This document shows positions 11,993 to 25,040 of a stretch of DNA of 64,000 bases, one piece after another. Below the pieces are notes generated by a model that was not told the DNA's origin, ran no database searches, and saw nothing but the letters and a program-made list of their open reading frames with translations. The position numbers and the translations under genes are program-made. The stretch lies in the NCBI GenBank assembly GCA_034190875.2, contig CM067357.1, positions 15,879,480 through 15,943,479 of the forward strand. The letters are read 5' to 3'. Within the stretch, counting starts at the first letter, position 1. Every line of letters begins with the position of its first letter. The stretch is from Urechis unicinctus (lineage: Eukaryota; Annelida; Polychaeta; Xenopneusta; Urechidae).

Positions 11993-13073
11993 AATCCTCA
12001 GTACTTGTTGATCTGTTGGTCATGCTGCCTCGGCTGCTGTGTTTCCTGTTGTCTCTGCTTGGTGTGTCTTTTTTTTGGTTCCGTCTACTTCAGGTCTTCC
12101 TTCGTCCAAATAGATTGGCTGGACAGAGAATTGCCTCCACATAATTTTATCTTGAGTCAGACACTTTATTTTTACAGTTTCCCGCATTGCGGTACAGTTG
12201 TTGAATCGAAGTGACTATTGATTGACACGGCTGGTGAACTCCATTGAATTATACATGGACCCCTCTTATGTTGATGGCTAATTTCAAACCAAAAACTATC
12301 CCCAAAAGACAATTGACTTTTGAGTTATTGGATAAGAATGCTTGCATGATCTCTTGTTCTCTGATAACCCTATAGAGAGTAATTATTGATGACCTGCTTC
12401 CCTATAACTGTCTTAAATCACACATTACCTTTTCTCCCTGTGTTATTATTGGAAACTTTCATATTCAACTTGTCCCAATGAGGAATCAGAAGACCTCTTG
12501 TACTTTCTCTAAAATAAAAATAAAGTCTGTTATGATCTCGGAGTGACCATCTGTGACATTTACATCATTCCCTAGGCTTATAGAGGGCAACCAGTTTGCC
12601 ATTGGTTGTGACTCTTGTCGGTAGATTTCACCTAGCCAAGAGGCGGAATGGCCCAGTTCAGTCCATACGCTTGTGGTGACATGGCCTAAGGAAATCTTGT
12701 CCATTTTCATCAACGCAGATGATTTCCCTGTATTTTATCTACCCTTGAATGCAGACTTTGGATGTGAATATCCTATGAATTCCTCCATTTTCTTCCCAGT
12801 CAATGTTGAGGCAGCTTATCACAGTCGACTCGGTTTACTGGCTTGAAATCTATAAACCAGCGCATCAGTTGATAAATTATTATAGCCCGCTCTGGTTAGT
12901 TATACAAATGATTATTTAATCAGGTACTCTAGTTTATATTAATAAAAGCGGCATTGCCTTGATTTCTCAGCTTATGTAAGTGGTGGCAGAGTGAAAGGGA
13001 GCCTTATTCTTTCCTTGGCTCTTCTCTCCTGCCCGTAGTTATGTAAGTCACTGATTTAAGAAACAGCAAGTGA

Positions 13074-13544
<471 letters not shown>

Positions 13545-14069
13545 TTAATAGTAAAAGTCATATTTGGCATATCGAGACCCATTCTAGTAAGGTGACGTTA
13601 TTCATTTGTATTAAATGTATGACTCCCTGTGAATAAAAACTATTGTTAATATTCCACGCATGACTTCTTTCTTGGGCTCCACGAATGTAATATTTTAGGG
13701 TATCTTCTCAGTAACCTATAGGGCGATGTTACGCGCGCTTTTTATATATTTGTAGCTGGGGTTGTTCTTAGGGTTGACACGAATAAATACGCCAATATTC
13801 TTTTAATGCTATTTAAATGTTGAGATCGACATAACGTTATACAAGATAGAAGAGGTTGAAGCGAATCCTGCAAACTATTCAGCATCATTTCCTTAGTCAT
13901 AATGGTAATGCGTGCTTCTTGTTTTTCCGTGTCTGGTATGGTTGGGAGTCATAATGGTTGCAAAATATCATAATGTCTGTGATCTTTCCGCGTGGGTTTG
14001 ATTGTAGGCTTTTCATTTGATCGATGTGGCTAATGGCTAACCGCCATGCATGGCGGGCACATGACGTTT

Positions 14070-14320
14070 TAATTGCTCATCGAGTCAGATGGACGATTAA
14101 CACTGCCTCTTACTAATCTGACGATATATTGCACACTCTATCGTAATTTTCCTATCCAACCCTCCACTGGTTTTCTAATTTTCTACCTTGTTGTAGTCAG
14201 CTTTACCTACAGCTGTCACGAGGGTAAACCTAACCGTAATATGCATTGGATATATGCAGTTAATATCCATAAATACACACATACATATTTAAAAATATCT
14301 TTTTTTCGTTAAACCAGATA
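14070..14320. repeat. Dispersed fragment shared with 41540-41640
   Basis: ATATTGCACACTCTATCG followed by TTTCCTATCCAACCCTCCA matches the sequence just 3' of the Gypsy remnant at 41540-41610. This is probably a retroelement-flank or untranslated-region fragment. Non-coding. Confidence 0.4.
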
Positions 14321-14785
14321 TCAATTGCAGTATCTTAATGGAATATATCAAGCAAAAGTTCAATCATCCTACATTCAGGAGTCTTTAATACACACATATA
14401 TGATTTCACATGGTTAACATTGGTTTCAATATGCAAAGATAGAATCGAATTATGAATAACATTTTGGTATGTATTGTAATGCTGTGTTATACGGCGGCAA
14501 CTGCTGCACTGTCCCTCAAAGTGTTGCATGTTTTGAAAGGTCAAACATTGCACCATATCACAAGCGGTCATCAAATGTCAAGCACCAATATTTCACCATG
14601 TGGTCTTTCCATTCCAGTCGCTACATTGCAGTCATGCATCGAGTCCGATTAGTCAACGTAACGAAGATAGTAGACCAAGTGTTGAAGATCTACATCGCCT
14701 ATACTCCGTTGAGAGCAACAAGAATCTAGCCCCCGTGTTTGCGGCATTTGCTGCGAACGCAAAATGACGACAATAGTCAAGCCCA

Positions 14786-15891
14786 TACACTCTTAACCCA
14801 ATCTAGTCAAAATGACTAGCTAACCTGGTCACCCAGCTATCGAAGTTAGTCAAACTCTGTAACGACTAATCACATGGTCAAATCGACTAAGCAACATAGT
14901 CACAATGACTAGCATGGCTGGTCAGGTGTTGTTTGACTAGTTACCTAGTTAATTTGACCACCCTGAGAGCGTTATCTTCTCTTTGTTGGGAGACCGCGAT
15001 GCGCGGATCACAAGGGTTGGTTACATAACCACAGATGCGCGCTGCGTCATACCGGAAGCTTGACATTTGCGGCGGTTCTTTAACCAGTTGCTGCGGGAAA
15101 TTGGAAATCTTCAGTTGAAATGTTCTGACAATCGCCTCCATACTATTAGGTGAGAATATTAAATAGTTTACTGTATTTTTGTATGTATTGTCGTGTACCA
15201 TAGCTGGTATCAGTACTAATGAGCGCTTAGCTTCAACCATGTCTACTATGTGTTTTAGAATGTCACAACGCAACAAGACACCAGCAATAACATCTGTTGA
15301 AGAAGCTGTGGATGTAACAGAGGTCATGGCCATGGACATGCTGATGGCCACCATTAATGTGTTTATGTGCCTTACCACATATCGACCAAAAAGACGTTTC
15401 GTTATGTACAGAAGGTCATGCTGGTCGTTGATGATGAGGCTAAAGACCCAGTTGATGCGAAGCTTCTTTGTATTAGGGCTAGTATTAACAAGGTCATGCA
15501 TGTATGTGTTTTATTTACAATAAAGTCTTCTTGCGTTGCATATTATTTTGTCTAACTTGTTTTTACACTGGTTCTTACATGGTTCGACCTTTAATCATAG
15601 TCAAACTGACCTTCATTCATAGTCAAACTGACCAAATCTTCTAGTCGGTCTGACTAAGTACAATAGTCATTACTACTTACGCTATAGTCAATTTGACTAA
15701 TGAGATAGTCATAGTGACTAATAGATTAGTCATACTGACCACTCTTTACTTGACTAGGTAGATTAGTCATTTTGACCAATCAATATTTGACTAACTGCAT
15801 TAGTCAAATTGACTAACACATTAGTCGTTTGGTGGACAGTCAATATGACTAGCCAAGTTAGTCAAGTTGACTAGATTACATTAAGAGTGTA
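14786..15891. mobile_element. TIR element with TAGTCA subterminal arrays
   Basis: The left end reads TACACTCTTAA, then a few bases, then AATCTAGTCAA. The right end is its reverse complement: TTGACTAGATTACATTAAGAGTGTA. Inside each end is an array of TAGTCA/TGACTA words spaced about 8-16 bases apart (14800-14960 and 15590-15880). The middle holds a 187-codon minus-strand frame. TIRs with clustered subterminal motifs are typical of cut-and-paste DNA transposons, where the motifs bind transposase. No known transposase motif is visible, so it is either non-autonomous or of an unfamiliar family. The target-site duplication is not clear. Confidence 0.6.
14941..15501 (-). CDS. Unrecognised 186-aa ORF inside the TIR element
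   Basis: The frame starts at an ATG (15501) with MHDLVNTSPN, stays open for 186 codons and stops inside the left TAGTCA array. It has a Ser/Thr/Met/Ala-rich stretch (SMSMAMTSVTSTASS), a hydrophobic segment after it, and a basic C-terminus (VVKLTR). I see no DDE/D pattern, zinc finger or other known motif. The opposite strand also has a moderate open frame across the same bases, so one of the two may be a shadow. Its length is notable for AT-rich DNA, but coding status is unproven and no function is proposed. Confidence 0.3.
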   Translation of the reverse strand: MHDLVNTSPNTKKLRINWVFSLIINDQHDLLYITKRLFGRYVVRHINTLMVAISMSMAMTSVTSTASSTDVIAGVLLRCDILKHIVDMVEAKRSLVLIPAMVHDNTYKNTVNYLIFSPNSMEAIVRTFQLKISNFPQQLVKEPPQMSSFRYDAARICGYVTNPCDPRIAVSQQREDNALRVVKLTR

Positions 15892-15899
15892 AGACTGGG

Positions 15900-16800
15900 C
15901 ATCGCGAAATGTTGGTGGCGCATGCTTGCTTTGCAATGGCGGTCAGCTCGCTTGTTGCTTTTGTCAGTATGACCATGCAATTATATCGTACCACAGATGT
16001 TCCTTCAGTAATATTGGAGCACGGCTTGTGTCCGTGTGATGGTAGAACATGTACATTTGAGATGTAAAATATGTGTGCGTTGCGATGGGCGCAGTGGTGT
16101 GGAGCTTGCTGTCATGAATAGATAGAAATGGTGGATGACTGAATTGTTGGTTTTTATGGATCCGACACTTGTTGCACAAATGAGGCAGTCAAATGCAACT
16201 TGTCAGACAGTTCAGCTCCGACCCATATAATAGCAGTAATCATTACTAGTGTTTACATTCTATGTTGCTATGTCTGTATATTGTTAGACAACTGGTGACA
16301 CGGCAGTGTTCATCGGGTAAAGGTGTGCAGTCGGATATCAGGTGTGACACCAGCAGGTGATAACCGTGGCGTATTGGGAAAGCATGGTCTTTCTTTAGAT
16401 GTAGATGCATGGTATTATAAATAATAAAACAATCTCACAGCTATATGGCTCCTGTATAAGTTAAAAGGTCAATTAGCCGAGATGTTTGATAACTAGTCAC
16501 TTAGCCGACGATGTATCCCCTGATCCATATGGACTAGTTTTACACTGCATATAAAACACTGACGTAACGCATTCCTCCGGCGAATAACGACAGACAACTA
16601 GTGTGACTTCTTCCTGCGGTCGATAATCCACCTTCTGCAGCGCACTCACTCCCGCATATACATTGCACCACGATTACCGCTTTGTATTGAATTCACGCAT
16701 GGACAGTTGTTGCTTGCTCAAAACATGGAGTAATGGGAGTTCAAATGATCGCGCAGGGTACTAGTTTATCTCTTCTAAGATGTGGTACTTACTAGTTACA
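15900..16800. other. No gene seen
   Basis: Only short, non-conserved frames. No recognisable repeat family and no domain. Confidence 0.4.
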
Positions 16801-17136
16801 GTTTAAACATAGGTGGCTTAAATATGATGACATTATCGTTCCATCTGACAATAACACACTCACATCACTTCATTGATTATCCCACATCCGTGCTAGCCTA
16901 GGCTGTTGACTCAATGACCTATCACGATATTATATAGTGATGGCCATTATCCTGTTCAGTTGTTCACTTATTGTGTCGGGATGGTTGTTCGAACTTTTCG
17001 TGTCAAACCACAGGCCTGCACATTGACCACACATGCCTTATTCTGAGCATTAATACATGAGTCATTCGTTAATATGAATTAAACCCAAAGCACTTGCATA
17101 TGAGCATGTTAAACATTTTACTAGAGCGAGGAATAT

Positions 17137-17632
17137 TTAAATGAGACAACGCTTCAAATGTCCGTGAGTATGTAAGTGGGTGAGTGAGTTGATGCATCTA
17201 TTTATAAACAGGCTTCTCTACTTAAATGACGGATTACTGATCGGTTGCAAGAACCATTAGGAGCACCCCAGAAGGCATAGATTGTTAAGTAGGTAGTTTA
17301 TGGTATGGGGTCTTCCTTGCCTTCTGAAATTTCCTCTATTCTATATGTTTATGTGTTGCCACATGATGAGAAGTTTGATGGAGACATAGTCCTCTTCGAG
17401 TTTTTTGTATGGACCCATAATCGATGACAGAAATGTTGATTAGTGAAATATGCAGTTATCTCTGACAGTAAACCATCAACATGTAGCTGAGTCAAATTTC
17501 GTTACGAGGCCTGATATACGCCAACCAATCATGCTTCAACCAATAACTTATAAGCCCCTCTCACCCAAAAGGTTTTCCTGGAAGAACATGATTTGTGAAA
17601 AAAACCCGGTAATGACCCAAATTGCGCAGCGA
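17137..17632. repeat. ~0.5-kb insertion private to segmental copy 2
   Basis: In copy 1 the sequence runs directly from ACTAAAGCGAGGGATCC into the foldback repeat. In copy 2 it is split: GAGCGAGGAAT at 17133 and GCAGCGAGGGATT at 17626 flank about 490 extra bases. The repeated GCGAGG at both edges could be a target-site duplication. The insert starts with a GTGAGT-rich stretch and has no credible ORF. Confidence 0.5.
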
Positions 17633-17655
17633 GGGATTTATTGATCTACCGCGCA

Positions 17656-17750
17656 GGCGCTCGGTACCCGATGCCAAGCTTCCGAGCACCGAGCCGTTTA
17701 CCGAGTCGCTATCTATATACAACAATATAAATAGCTACTCGGCGCTTGAG
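17656..17750. mobile_element. Foldback element, right arm truncated
   Basis: Left arm and centre match 5401-5500 (GGCGCTCGGTACCCGATGCC and GAGTCGCTATCTATATACAA). The right arm breaks off after CTCGGCGCTTGAG and lacks the terminal GAACCGAGCGCC. Confidence 0.6.
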
Positions 17751-20050
17751 ATCCAGCCCATTCCAACTATATTCCTTTTATAGCATAAGCATGTTACTTG
17801 CCAACTCGCTTTGATCATTTTAATTGCTGACGGCCTCAACAAGTTTGCACGCAATGTTAAGTGATAGGGTATTAATTAGCAGTGCACAACTGTTTTAGAG
17901 CGCTATCGGAATCGATGCATTGAAATATTAACTTCAGTTGCTTTGGAATCCCAGTTTCCTTGCCCAATAAATACAGTCATGTACGTACAACAATTGGAGG
18001 CTCAGGCAACTGAAAACTCAGCCTTGGAAACAATCTTTAGTGAGTGACTGCAATTCGGATGCAGTTGTGGCATGTTTTATAGTAAGACAATCTGCTTCAG
18101 CAGTAAACATGATGCTTGGTTTATACACTTGATATCTCATTTCGGTTCCCATCCCATCTCCCCACAAACCAACGAAATTCGATTATATGTGACGATCTGA
18201 TGTTCCTCTCGGATGCTGTATGTACACCGGAACGCGAGGCTCTATTGAAACGGTCAACAGGCCAATCTCGTTCACGGCGATGAAAATTACACAAAAATCA
18301 TGATTTTTAAAGCAATCAACAAGTTTATAGCATACATCCCACATCTTGGGGAACGAGCAGCCGCCGCCAATAGTGAACTCTCGCTCTTTAATAGTCCTTG
18401 AACAGCAGTAAATCAATTAGAGCAGCGCCGTCAGATAACGCCGGCGAGCTGGGAAACCAACAAGGCGCTAACAGTGACAGAAAAGGTTAACGGGGCGACG
18501 AATAATTTTAATGGGCGCCCTGTTTTTAAGTCAAAATCAATCAAAATCTCTCTTCTGTTGTCTTTCATCCGTTGTGAAAATGCGGCCGATTGTGTTGCAA
18601 ATCAGACAGTGATTTTGAACTACATTTATACAATATCCTTATCTAATTTTTAGGTTACAATGTATTTATCATATTAACACAATTATAATATCGATCCAAG
18701 CAATCCCTAATCAGATATATTCTGGTCAAAAGGTTGACGAATTGCTGCAGCTGTAGAAATATTAATTTGTACAATAGGATTCTTCGGTGTGGGCATCCGC
18801 TGAATGTGCAGAATTAAAAAAGGGTCAATGCTGGTGCAATATGTACAGACGGTTATACGTGTTTGGTGTGTATTGAACTCATACAAACTATACCACAGGC
18901 ATGGTTTCAGATGCCAAACATTCGTGCGCTAGATTTATGATTAACAACTATATAGATGTAACGACTCAGCACTCGTAACTTTGACTTCGGGAACCGAGCG
19001 CCTTGTGTAGAAGCTACCATACTAATCACATTGACCAAATGTCGTTTGCTCGGCATGAGTATTACCAAACACTAAATGATTTAAGTAAGGAATATTTACA
19101 ATTATAACAAACTTATAGCCAATACGCATGGTGTTAATTATCCTCTATCCAACACGTTGTGAAAGTGAGTCTACAAAGACTGCTTTGATATTGATTGCGG
19201 CATGTTCTGGAGCATGCGTAGTGAGGATCGCATGCTCCCAGCTTACACCCAAGGGCATTTTATGATCTATAGATTTTTTCGTTTTACCATGTTGTATTGT
19301 AAGAGGAAAGGTATCAATCTGCCAAGCAACTAAGTGGTGTCATGAAAACGAAACCTTTAGGGGCGTCAGCCCGAGTAGGTTTCATCAACAAGTAAGACCG
19401 CGCCCTGCATTAAATTACAACACGTCTTGCTGAGTACTTGACTTATTCCTAACTGATATCCAGCTTTGTTTTCTGGCTCTGTCGTCGTGATCAGCACCAA
19501 GTCAATACAAAATCTACTACCCCAAAGGCACATGGTAGCTCAACTGTTGCCGCACTTTTACAGCGATATGAACGGGTCATTTTTTATGCTATTCTATGGA
19601 ACGACTTATTCCACATTTGTCATTTTACCGATTGAGTAATTCCCACCCTATTCTGTAAATGTTCCACCTCCACAAAGATCATTATCATTATCATAACTCA
19701 TGCCAAACGAAGCATTTAGCGCACAATAAATCACTTCCTCTCTTGCTAGTGTTCCGCCTCTAACAAGATTTCTATCATTATCATTATTAATGCCCAGTGA
19801 AGGATGTTGGATATTACAGTTGCCTCCCTCTCCTGCCAGTGACCCATCACTACCAAGTTCTCAATCATTATCATTATTCATACAGAGTGAAGCATGTCCG
19901 GTGGGGTTGTTTCAAGAATTCATTTGAATCATTCCTATATACGACTTTCAAATACTTAGCAATTGCGTATCATTTATCATGGATTGATGTTTCTTAGAGT
20001 AATGATGATTATGTTGCATTCTTGCGTGGTAGCATTAATCACGCTAGATC

Positions 20051-20060
20051 TATAAAAAGG
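20051..20060 (+). promoter_or_regulatory. Candidate TATA box of 7TM receptor gene 2
   Basis: TATAAAAAGG with flanks identical to 7692-7701, about 590 bases upstream of the start codon at 20650. Confidence 0.3.
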
Positions 20061-20649
20061 CAAAATGTGAGTCACTTGAGATTTACGCATGAGCCATTGC
20101 AAACAATGATGGTTCGCCTTGGAAGCTATAAGGCTTTGATCTTGTTTTGAGAACAGAGCTGCAATTTATTGACACAACTATGGAATAAACCATGTTTTGA
20201 TTCACAGCCTACTTCTCGATTGCTTTCAGGATCCGCCTTTTCATTACAATCGAAGATCGATACAATCAAGCATTCGGAAAGCAGTTCTTCCGGCATATTT
20301 CGTGTTCATGACGATTGCTAAGGACGGTGTCGACTTTCAACTGACACTATATGTCTAACTATTTAGCTGCTAAGCAACAGCAGGAAACGAAAAGAACATA
20401 ACATTGCCTATTTTGCGTAACGTGAAAAGGCAACGGCACGTCTTAGGTGTGGCAGTATCATAACAACAGCAACAACTGCAAATCAACTGACCACCCCGCA
20501 TTTGTATCTCTATAGCACCAATCTTTGACATAACCAAAACTGATTCCTGAGAGCCTGTTATGTGACTGCATTGCTCGTCCAGTAACTACATTAACATTAC
20601 GAAAGACCGAACATTCACAGACAGGCAGCAAGAACGAGTCGAGGCCACC

Positions 20650-22199
20650 ATGCCGGGCTTCATGTCATATGTGTTCTTGCTGGTGTTTGTGATTATTCCA
20701 ACGGCGCAAAGCTCTGAAGATAAGCATACAATGGAATCGGGGTGAGTTTGGCATCGACACACTGTACAACATTGTGCTTTACTTGCTGTTTCTGTGTTAA
20801 ACAGATGTAGTGTAATACTTAACACGGTTGGTATTAATTGATCAATGCCCTGAAAATAAGAATCAATCAATTCTATAAACTGAAGTCTATACACATTATA
20901 TTTACACATATCTTCGGTTCCATAACGAATAATCTGGCAGTATGCATAAGGCGTTATCAGCGCTTGTAAAAATACCAGAATAAAGTTTGTATCGTTCCTT
21001 TGAACTATGCCTACTCATAATATTATATATCTCAAGGAACAAAACTTCGGTCACTAACCATGGGGACAAACGGCGCTCAACCCACATCAGCACTGAAATT
21101 CCACACGATCTGACAATAACTAACACAGTGGTCGACGATTTGACAACGGACACCAATACGGAGAAGGGGTTTAAGAATCCACGATATGCACGGATGACAA
21201 CGGATGAACTTAGATTGATACAATATATAAACAGAATAAACAGTTATTATATAAAACCATGCCTGTTCGTTCTTGGTAATGTTGGTAGCTTATTGGCATT
21301 TCTAACCCTGCTTCTACGTGCTCAAAAGCACACGGCTCATATCTATATGGGGGCTCTCGCACTTTCGGATTTATTTGGTAGTGTTGCTGCTGGTGCGTTT
21401 GGTTTTCTCGACCTATTATGTGACGAGGGATGGTCAACAGTATCATGTACAGCCCTGTATTACATTGCATTACCATGTTTGTACGTAGGCCGTTCTTGTC
21501 TAATGACTTCTAATCTGTTAGCAGTAGCATTAGCCGCCGATCGCTATGTGGTCGTCCGATTGCCACTTAGAAGATCTGTGTACTGCATTCCTAGAAGAGC
21601 GTACAAAATTGGACTGAGCATTTTCATCATATCTTTAGCAATATGCATACATTTTCCAATACGATTCAAACCCATCTATGTCTATAACGAAAGCACGAAA
21701 ACATTTACATCTGTTGTTATCTATTGGACAAGGTTTGGGCTAAACAACGCTATCACTTACATCTTTACATATCTTGAAATGATTATTCGGTTTGTTATTC
21801 CTTTATTTTGTCTAGCATGGTTCAATATTGCACTCGTACATAGCCTTGCTCAAAATCGAAAAAAAACGAAAGGCTATTGCAGAGAGCAGCGCAGATCATA
21901 CAAGTAAAGCCCAAAACCAACTGGTTCTTATAACGATATTTATAATCATTTTCTTCTTTTTAACCCAGACAATTGAGTTTGTAAAACAATTCTTGTTTCA
22001 GTTCGCACAATCGTGGCATTTTACTTTCCAAATGGAATTGCTTATTATAATTCAATACGACTTCCTTGTTCTTAACCTATGCGTCAATTTTTTTATATAC
22101 ATTGGTTTAAGTCCAGCTTTTCGTAAAATGACCTTGAGTCTGTTCCAAGCGAAGAAAGTGCTCAATAAGAGCACTGAACAAACAACATCACAAAAGTGA
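20650..22199 (+). CDS. 7TM (rhodopsin-class) receptor, copy 2, frameshift in the third intracellular loop
   Basis: Exon 1 (20650-20741) encodes MPGFMSYVFLLVFVIIPTAQ, with three residues (IIP) missing from copy 1. It ends at GTGAGT. Exon 2 starts at 21037 in the same phase. TM1 (GNVGS), TM2 (LALSD), DRY in AADRYVVV and TM5 follow in one frame to about 21858. There an A8 run (GAAAAAAAACG) shifts the frame by one and stops it at 21905-21907. The next frame picks up exactly, with AIAESSADHTSKAQ, TM6, TM7 (NLCVNFFIYIGL) and a short C-tail to TGA at 22197-22199. Apart from that one base, all seven membrane segments are present. Because the shift is in a homopolymer, a base-calling error is a real alternative and the gene may be intact. 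The ligand is unknown; the TM7 pattern resembles FMRFamide-type receptors. Confidence 0.75.
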
Positions 22200-22944
22200 G
22201 ACGAGTGTTGGGTTTCAGTTAAGCCCGATAATTTGGATATGATTGCGTTATCGTTTGTGTTATTTATATACCATCACTTAATAATTCTACCTGTATGTAT
22301 TTAGCTCACCTAAGTATCAGTTAATGTGGTGACTACACATTTATAAGGGTGTAATGGTTAAATATGCATGTTGTGCATGGAAAGTGTTGCATACATTGAT
22401 ATTGTTTATCGTTCGTGAGGCTGTTGTGCAGTTTATGCAGACATTCAAACCGAAAGATGAAAGAGACCAATTTACTAAGAACGTTGTGGCTATGTCCTGA
22501 TACTAATGTTGTTAGTGCCCATAACTTATTTGCAGTACCTCTGTAACACAGACCGTGTATGGTAATGGCTATCATAATTTTGCACTGCGTTGTACAATTG
22601 TTTTGTATGGCCAAGGAATCATTTAAATCCTGCGTCAAGGTGATTCATGGTTATAAATTGCTTCTACATAATTATGTCTCAATTTAATTTTACTTGTGTG
22701 TAATAACAGTGGGTAAAGCAGAGCATAACCAGAATGTCTTGTGCTGAATGTGGGATATGATTGGCATTCTAATAGGTTTTGGTTGAACAAGTTTAAAATG
22801 CATTATAATTTGTGTTGTAGACCTGGAATATTGTATCCATATGAAGATGATAGAACGTTCTAGTTTGCACATTAGCTAACTACGGAATGTGTATGTATTT
22901 ATATCATTGCTATTTGATTGATGTTAACAATAAAACTGCACATG

Positions 22945-25040
22945 AAAATTTCTGTCAGCAGCATACTCGTTTATTTACTTCAGACAATATCAAATCGCAC
23001 GGAAGTATGTTCCGGGGCTTTGTACGTCACAATAGAGTAATAGATTTAAGCTTAAATCATGATTGGATGGTCAATGCATTCATATTTCAGCCGTTAATAG
23101 TGCGTCCCAAGTAACTGCTGACCAGGTGGTAATATGCAGTCTAGTGCCATGCAAATTGTGACGTGGCCCCACTCACATTCTCGCGTCCGCTGGCATCAGT
23201 CGCTGCAGAAAGGAACTTGTACAGATGCATTTAGATAGATAACACAAATGTTTATGTTTTTAAATCGTTACTAGACGTTGTCAAACAACGTAACTCCAAC
23301 CATGCAAGAAAGGTTCACATTTTACTCGTCGCAAATGTCAAAAAATAAGACTGGGGCCGAAAAAATCTACTTCAGAATGAATATTGTTCTTTGTCAACGA
23401 GCCTGTATGCCATTGCCTTAAAAAGAATCAAATAAGACCAGCAGACATAAGGTTCTAGCCAGCGAGTGGCTTATAACAGGCGCTCGGTTCCGATGCACGG
23501 CATCCGTAGTAACATCGATGTATAATTAGTGGCATGCAGTCTTTGGTGCTGTGACGGACCAACTCGTGGGTAAACGCGGAATACTAGCCATTCAAAAGTT
23601 GATCATTGAATGGCGTAATCTTTACTGTTTAAAGTACGATTATCCAAGGGAAAGAATAATGGAATAGCGCGACGGCGGTGGCGATCGCTTGCATACCTTC
23701 TTGACATATACAGTTGTAGCGACTAGCCGCTCGGAAACTTGGCATCCAGAACGAGTATCTGTGGTGCTGATGTTGCACCCTTCTGCACTACATATGTGCG
23801 CACTCACGCACACTTCCTACCCTGATGTAACATGGTCAATGTCTGCTGAGACACTAAGGTCTTTCGAAGTGCGTTCCCTCTGACGTCACAAGCGCTTGGT
23901 ACCAGCGAACATTTGAATATTCCAGTTTTATACATCAAATGTTTGAATAGGGAAGGTAGCCAGGTAAAAAGACATTCACTCAAGGAATAATGAATTAGCG
24001 AACGGGCCGCCATTGCGATGCAAACATCCGGAAAGGCAGATCGCAAAGTCTAGTCTTAATCACGTGACAATCTCCTTTCATTTTGGTTTTGCAGCAAATT
24101 TACAATGCTAGTCGGCAAGATATTCTGGTTGTTCCGAATAGAGCGTGGGATGTCATTGTTGGCAGACACGCTGAATCAGGTGAACATGGCGCGTTAGTCA
24201 CAATGTGTCTCCAGTAACGACGTCTGCGACGTTAAGATTAGTTGTACTATAAACGAGAGAACTGCGGAAGCTGAATCACGCGAACCACAACTTTCAAACG
24301 GCTAGTATGTTGCGGTTTATCACGAAAGAGTCTACCAAAGCACCAGAAGCACTTCCCAGGCTGGGATCAAGACTTGGTTAGTCTCGGACTATTTCGATAC
24401 TGGGCGTTGATTGACTCAATATTCATTTACGGGTTTGAGCACCAGTCGCAAAAATATGCCTAAAGTTTCAACGCCTTCAAATTCAGGTAATAACAGGTGT
24501 AAAAATATTGGTTCACACAACACAGACCCTGTATCTTAATAAGGTTTGTGAGTTATCCAATAGAAGGACGTTACGGCAAAACAATTATCCCACTGATATC
24601 AAAGCAGTGCTTGTCATCATTATTCATGAATCCATGACCACGATGAACCATTGACACTGTAGGTCGCGCCACACGTATATTTGTCGTCAATACAGACGCA
24701 GCTTACATATGTACATTCACGAATAAGACCCAATTCCATCCACGATGCTTACACAGATTAACGTATTATTTGGACGAATACAGAACATTTCTTTTAATTA
24801 GGTAGGGCTACACAAAAACAAGACAATGTAATATGAAATGGTTTCAACGCTTGAAGAAAATCCCCATTATATCACTGAAATATTGTTCGTTCACAGTCGA
24901 CCTCACTACTGTCCTTCATCAGAACAAGATACCTCCCAAACAAGACAAGTAACCTACAATACCTGTCAAAATGATAAATTAATTTAGTCTAATCTAGCAG
25001 CCGCTTTGTCGTGTTCCTTTAGTATGCGGATATCATTTCA
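22945..25040. other. No intact gene; scattered repeat fragments
   Basis: Contains foldback-like pieces near 23475 (GGCGCTCGGTTCCGATGC) and 23700-23755 (GTAGCGACTAGCCGCTCGG). It otherwise holds short non-conserved frames only. Confidence 0.45.

Larger units (their letters stand above)
16800..22945 (+). repeat. Segmental duplication, copy 2 (7TM receptor unit)
   Basis: Direct repeat of 5085-10510, with the same order of repeats, TATA box, receptor exons and 3' flank. The end is placed where the TGTATGTATTTATATCATTG-like block stops resembling 10460-10510. The two copies lie in the same orientation about 11.7 kb apart. Confidence 0.85.

Noticed and set aside
14786-15890. TAGTCA arrays considered as a CRISPR-like repeat-spacer array
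   Set aside because: The word is only six bases, occurs in both orientations and lies in two clusters inside TIRs; the DNA is eukaryotic.
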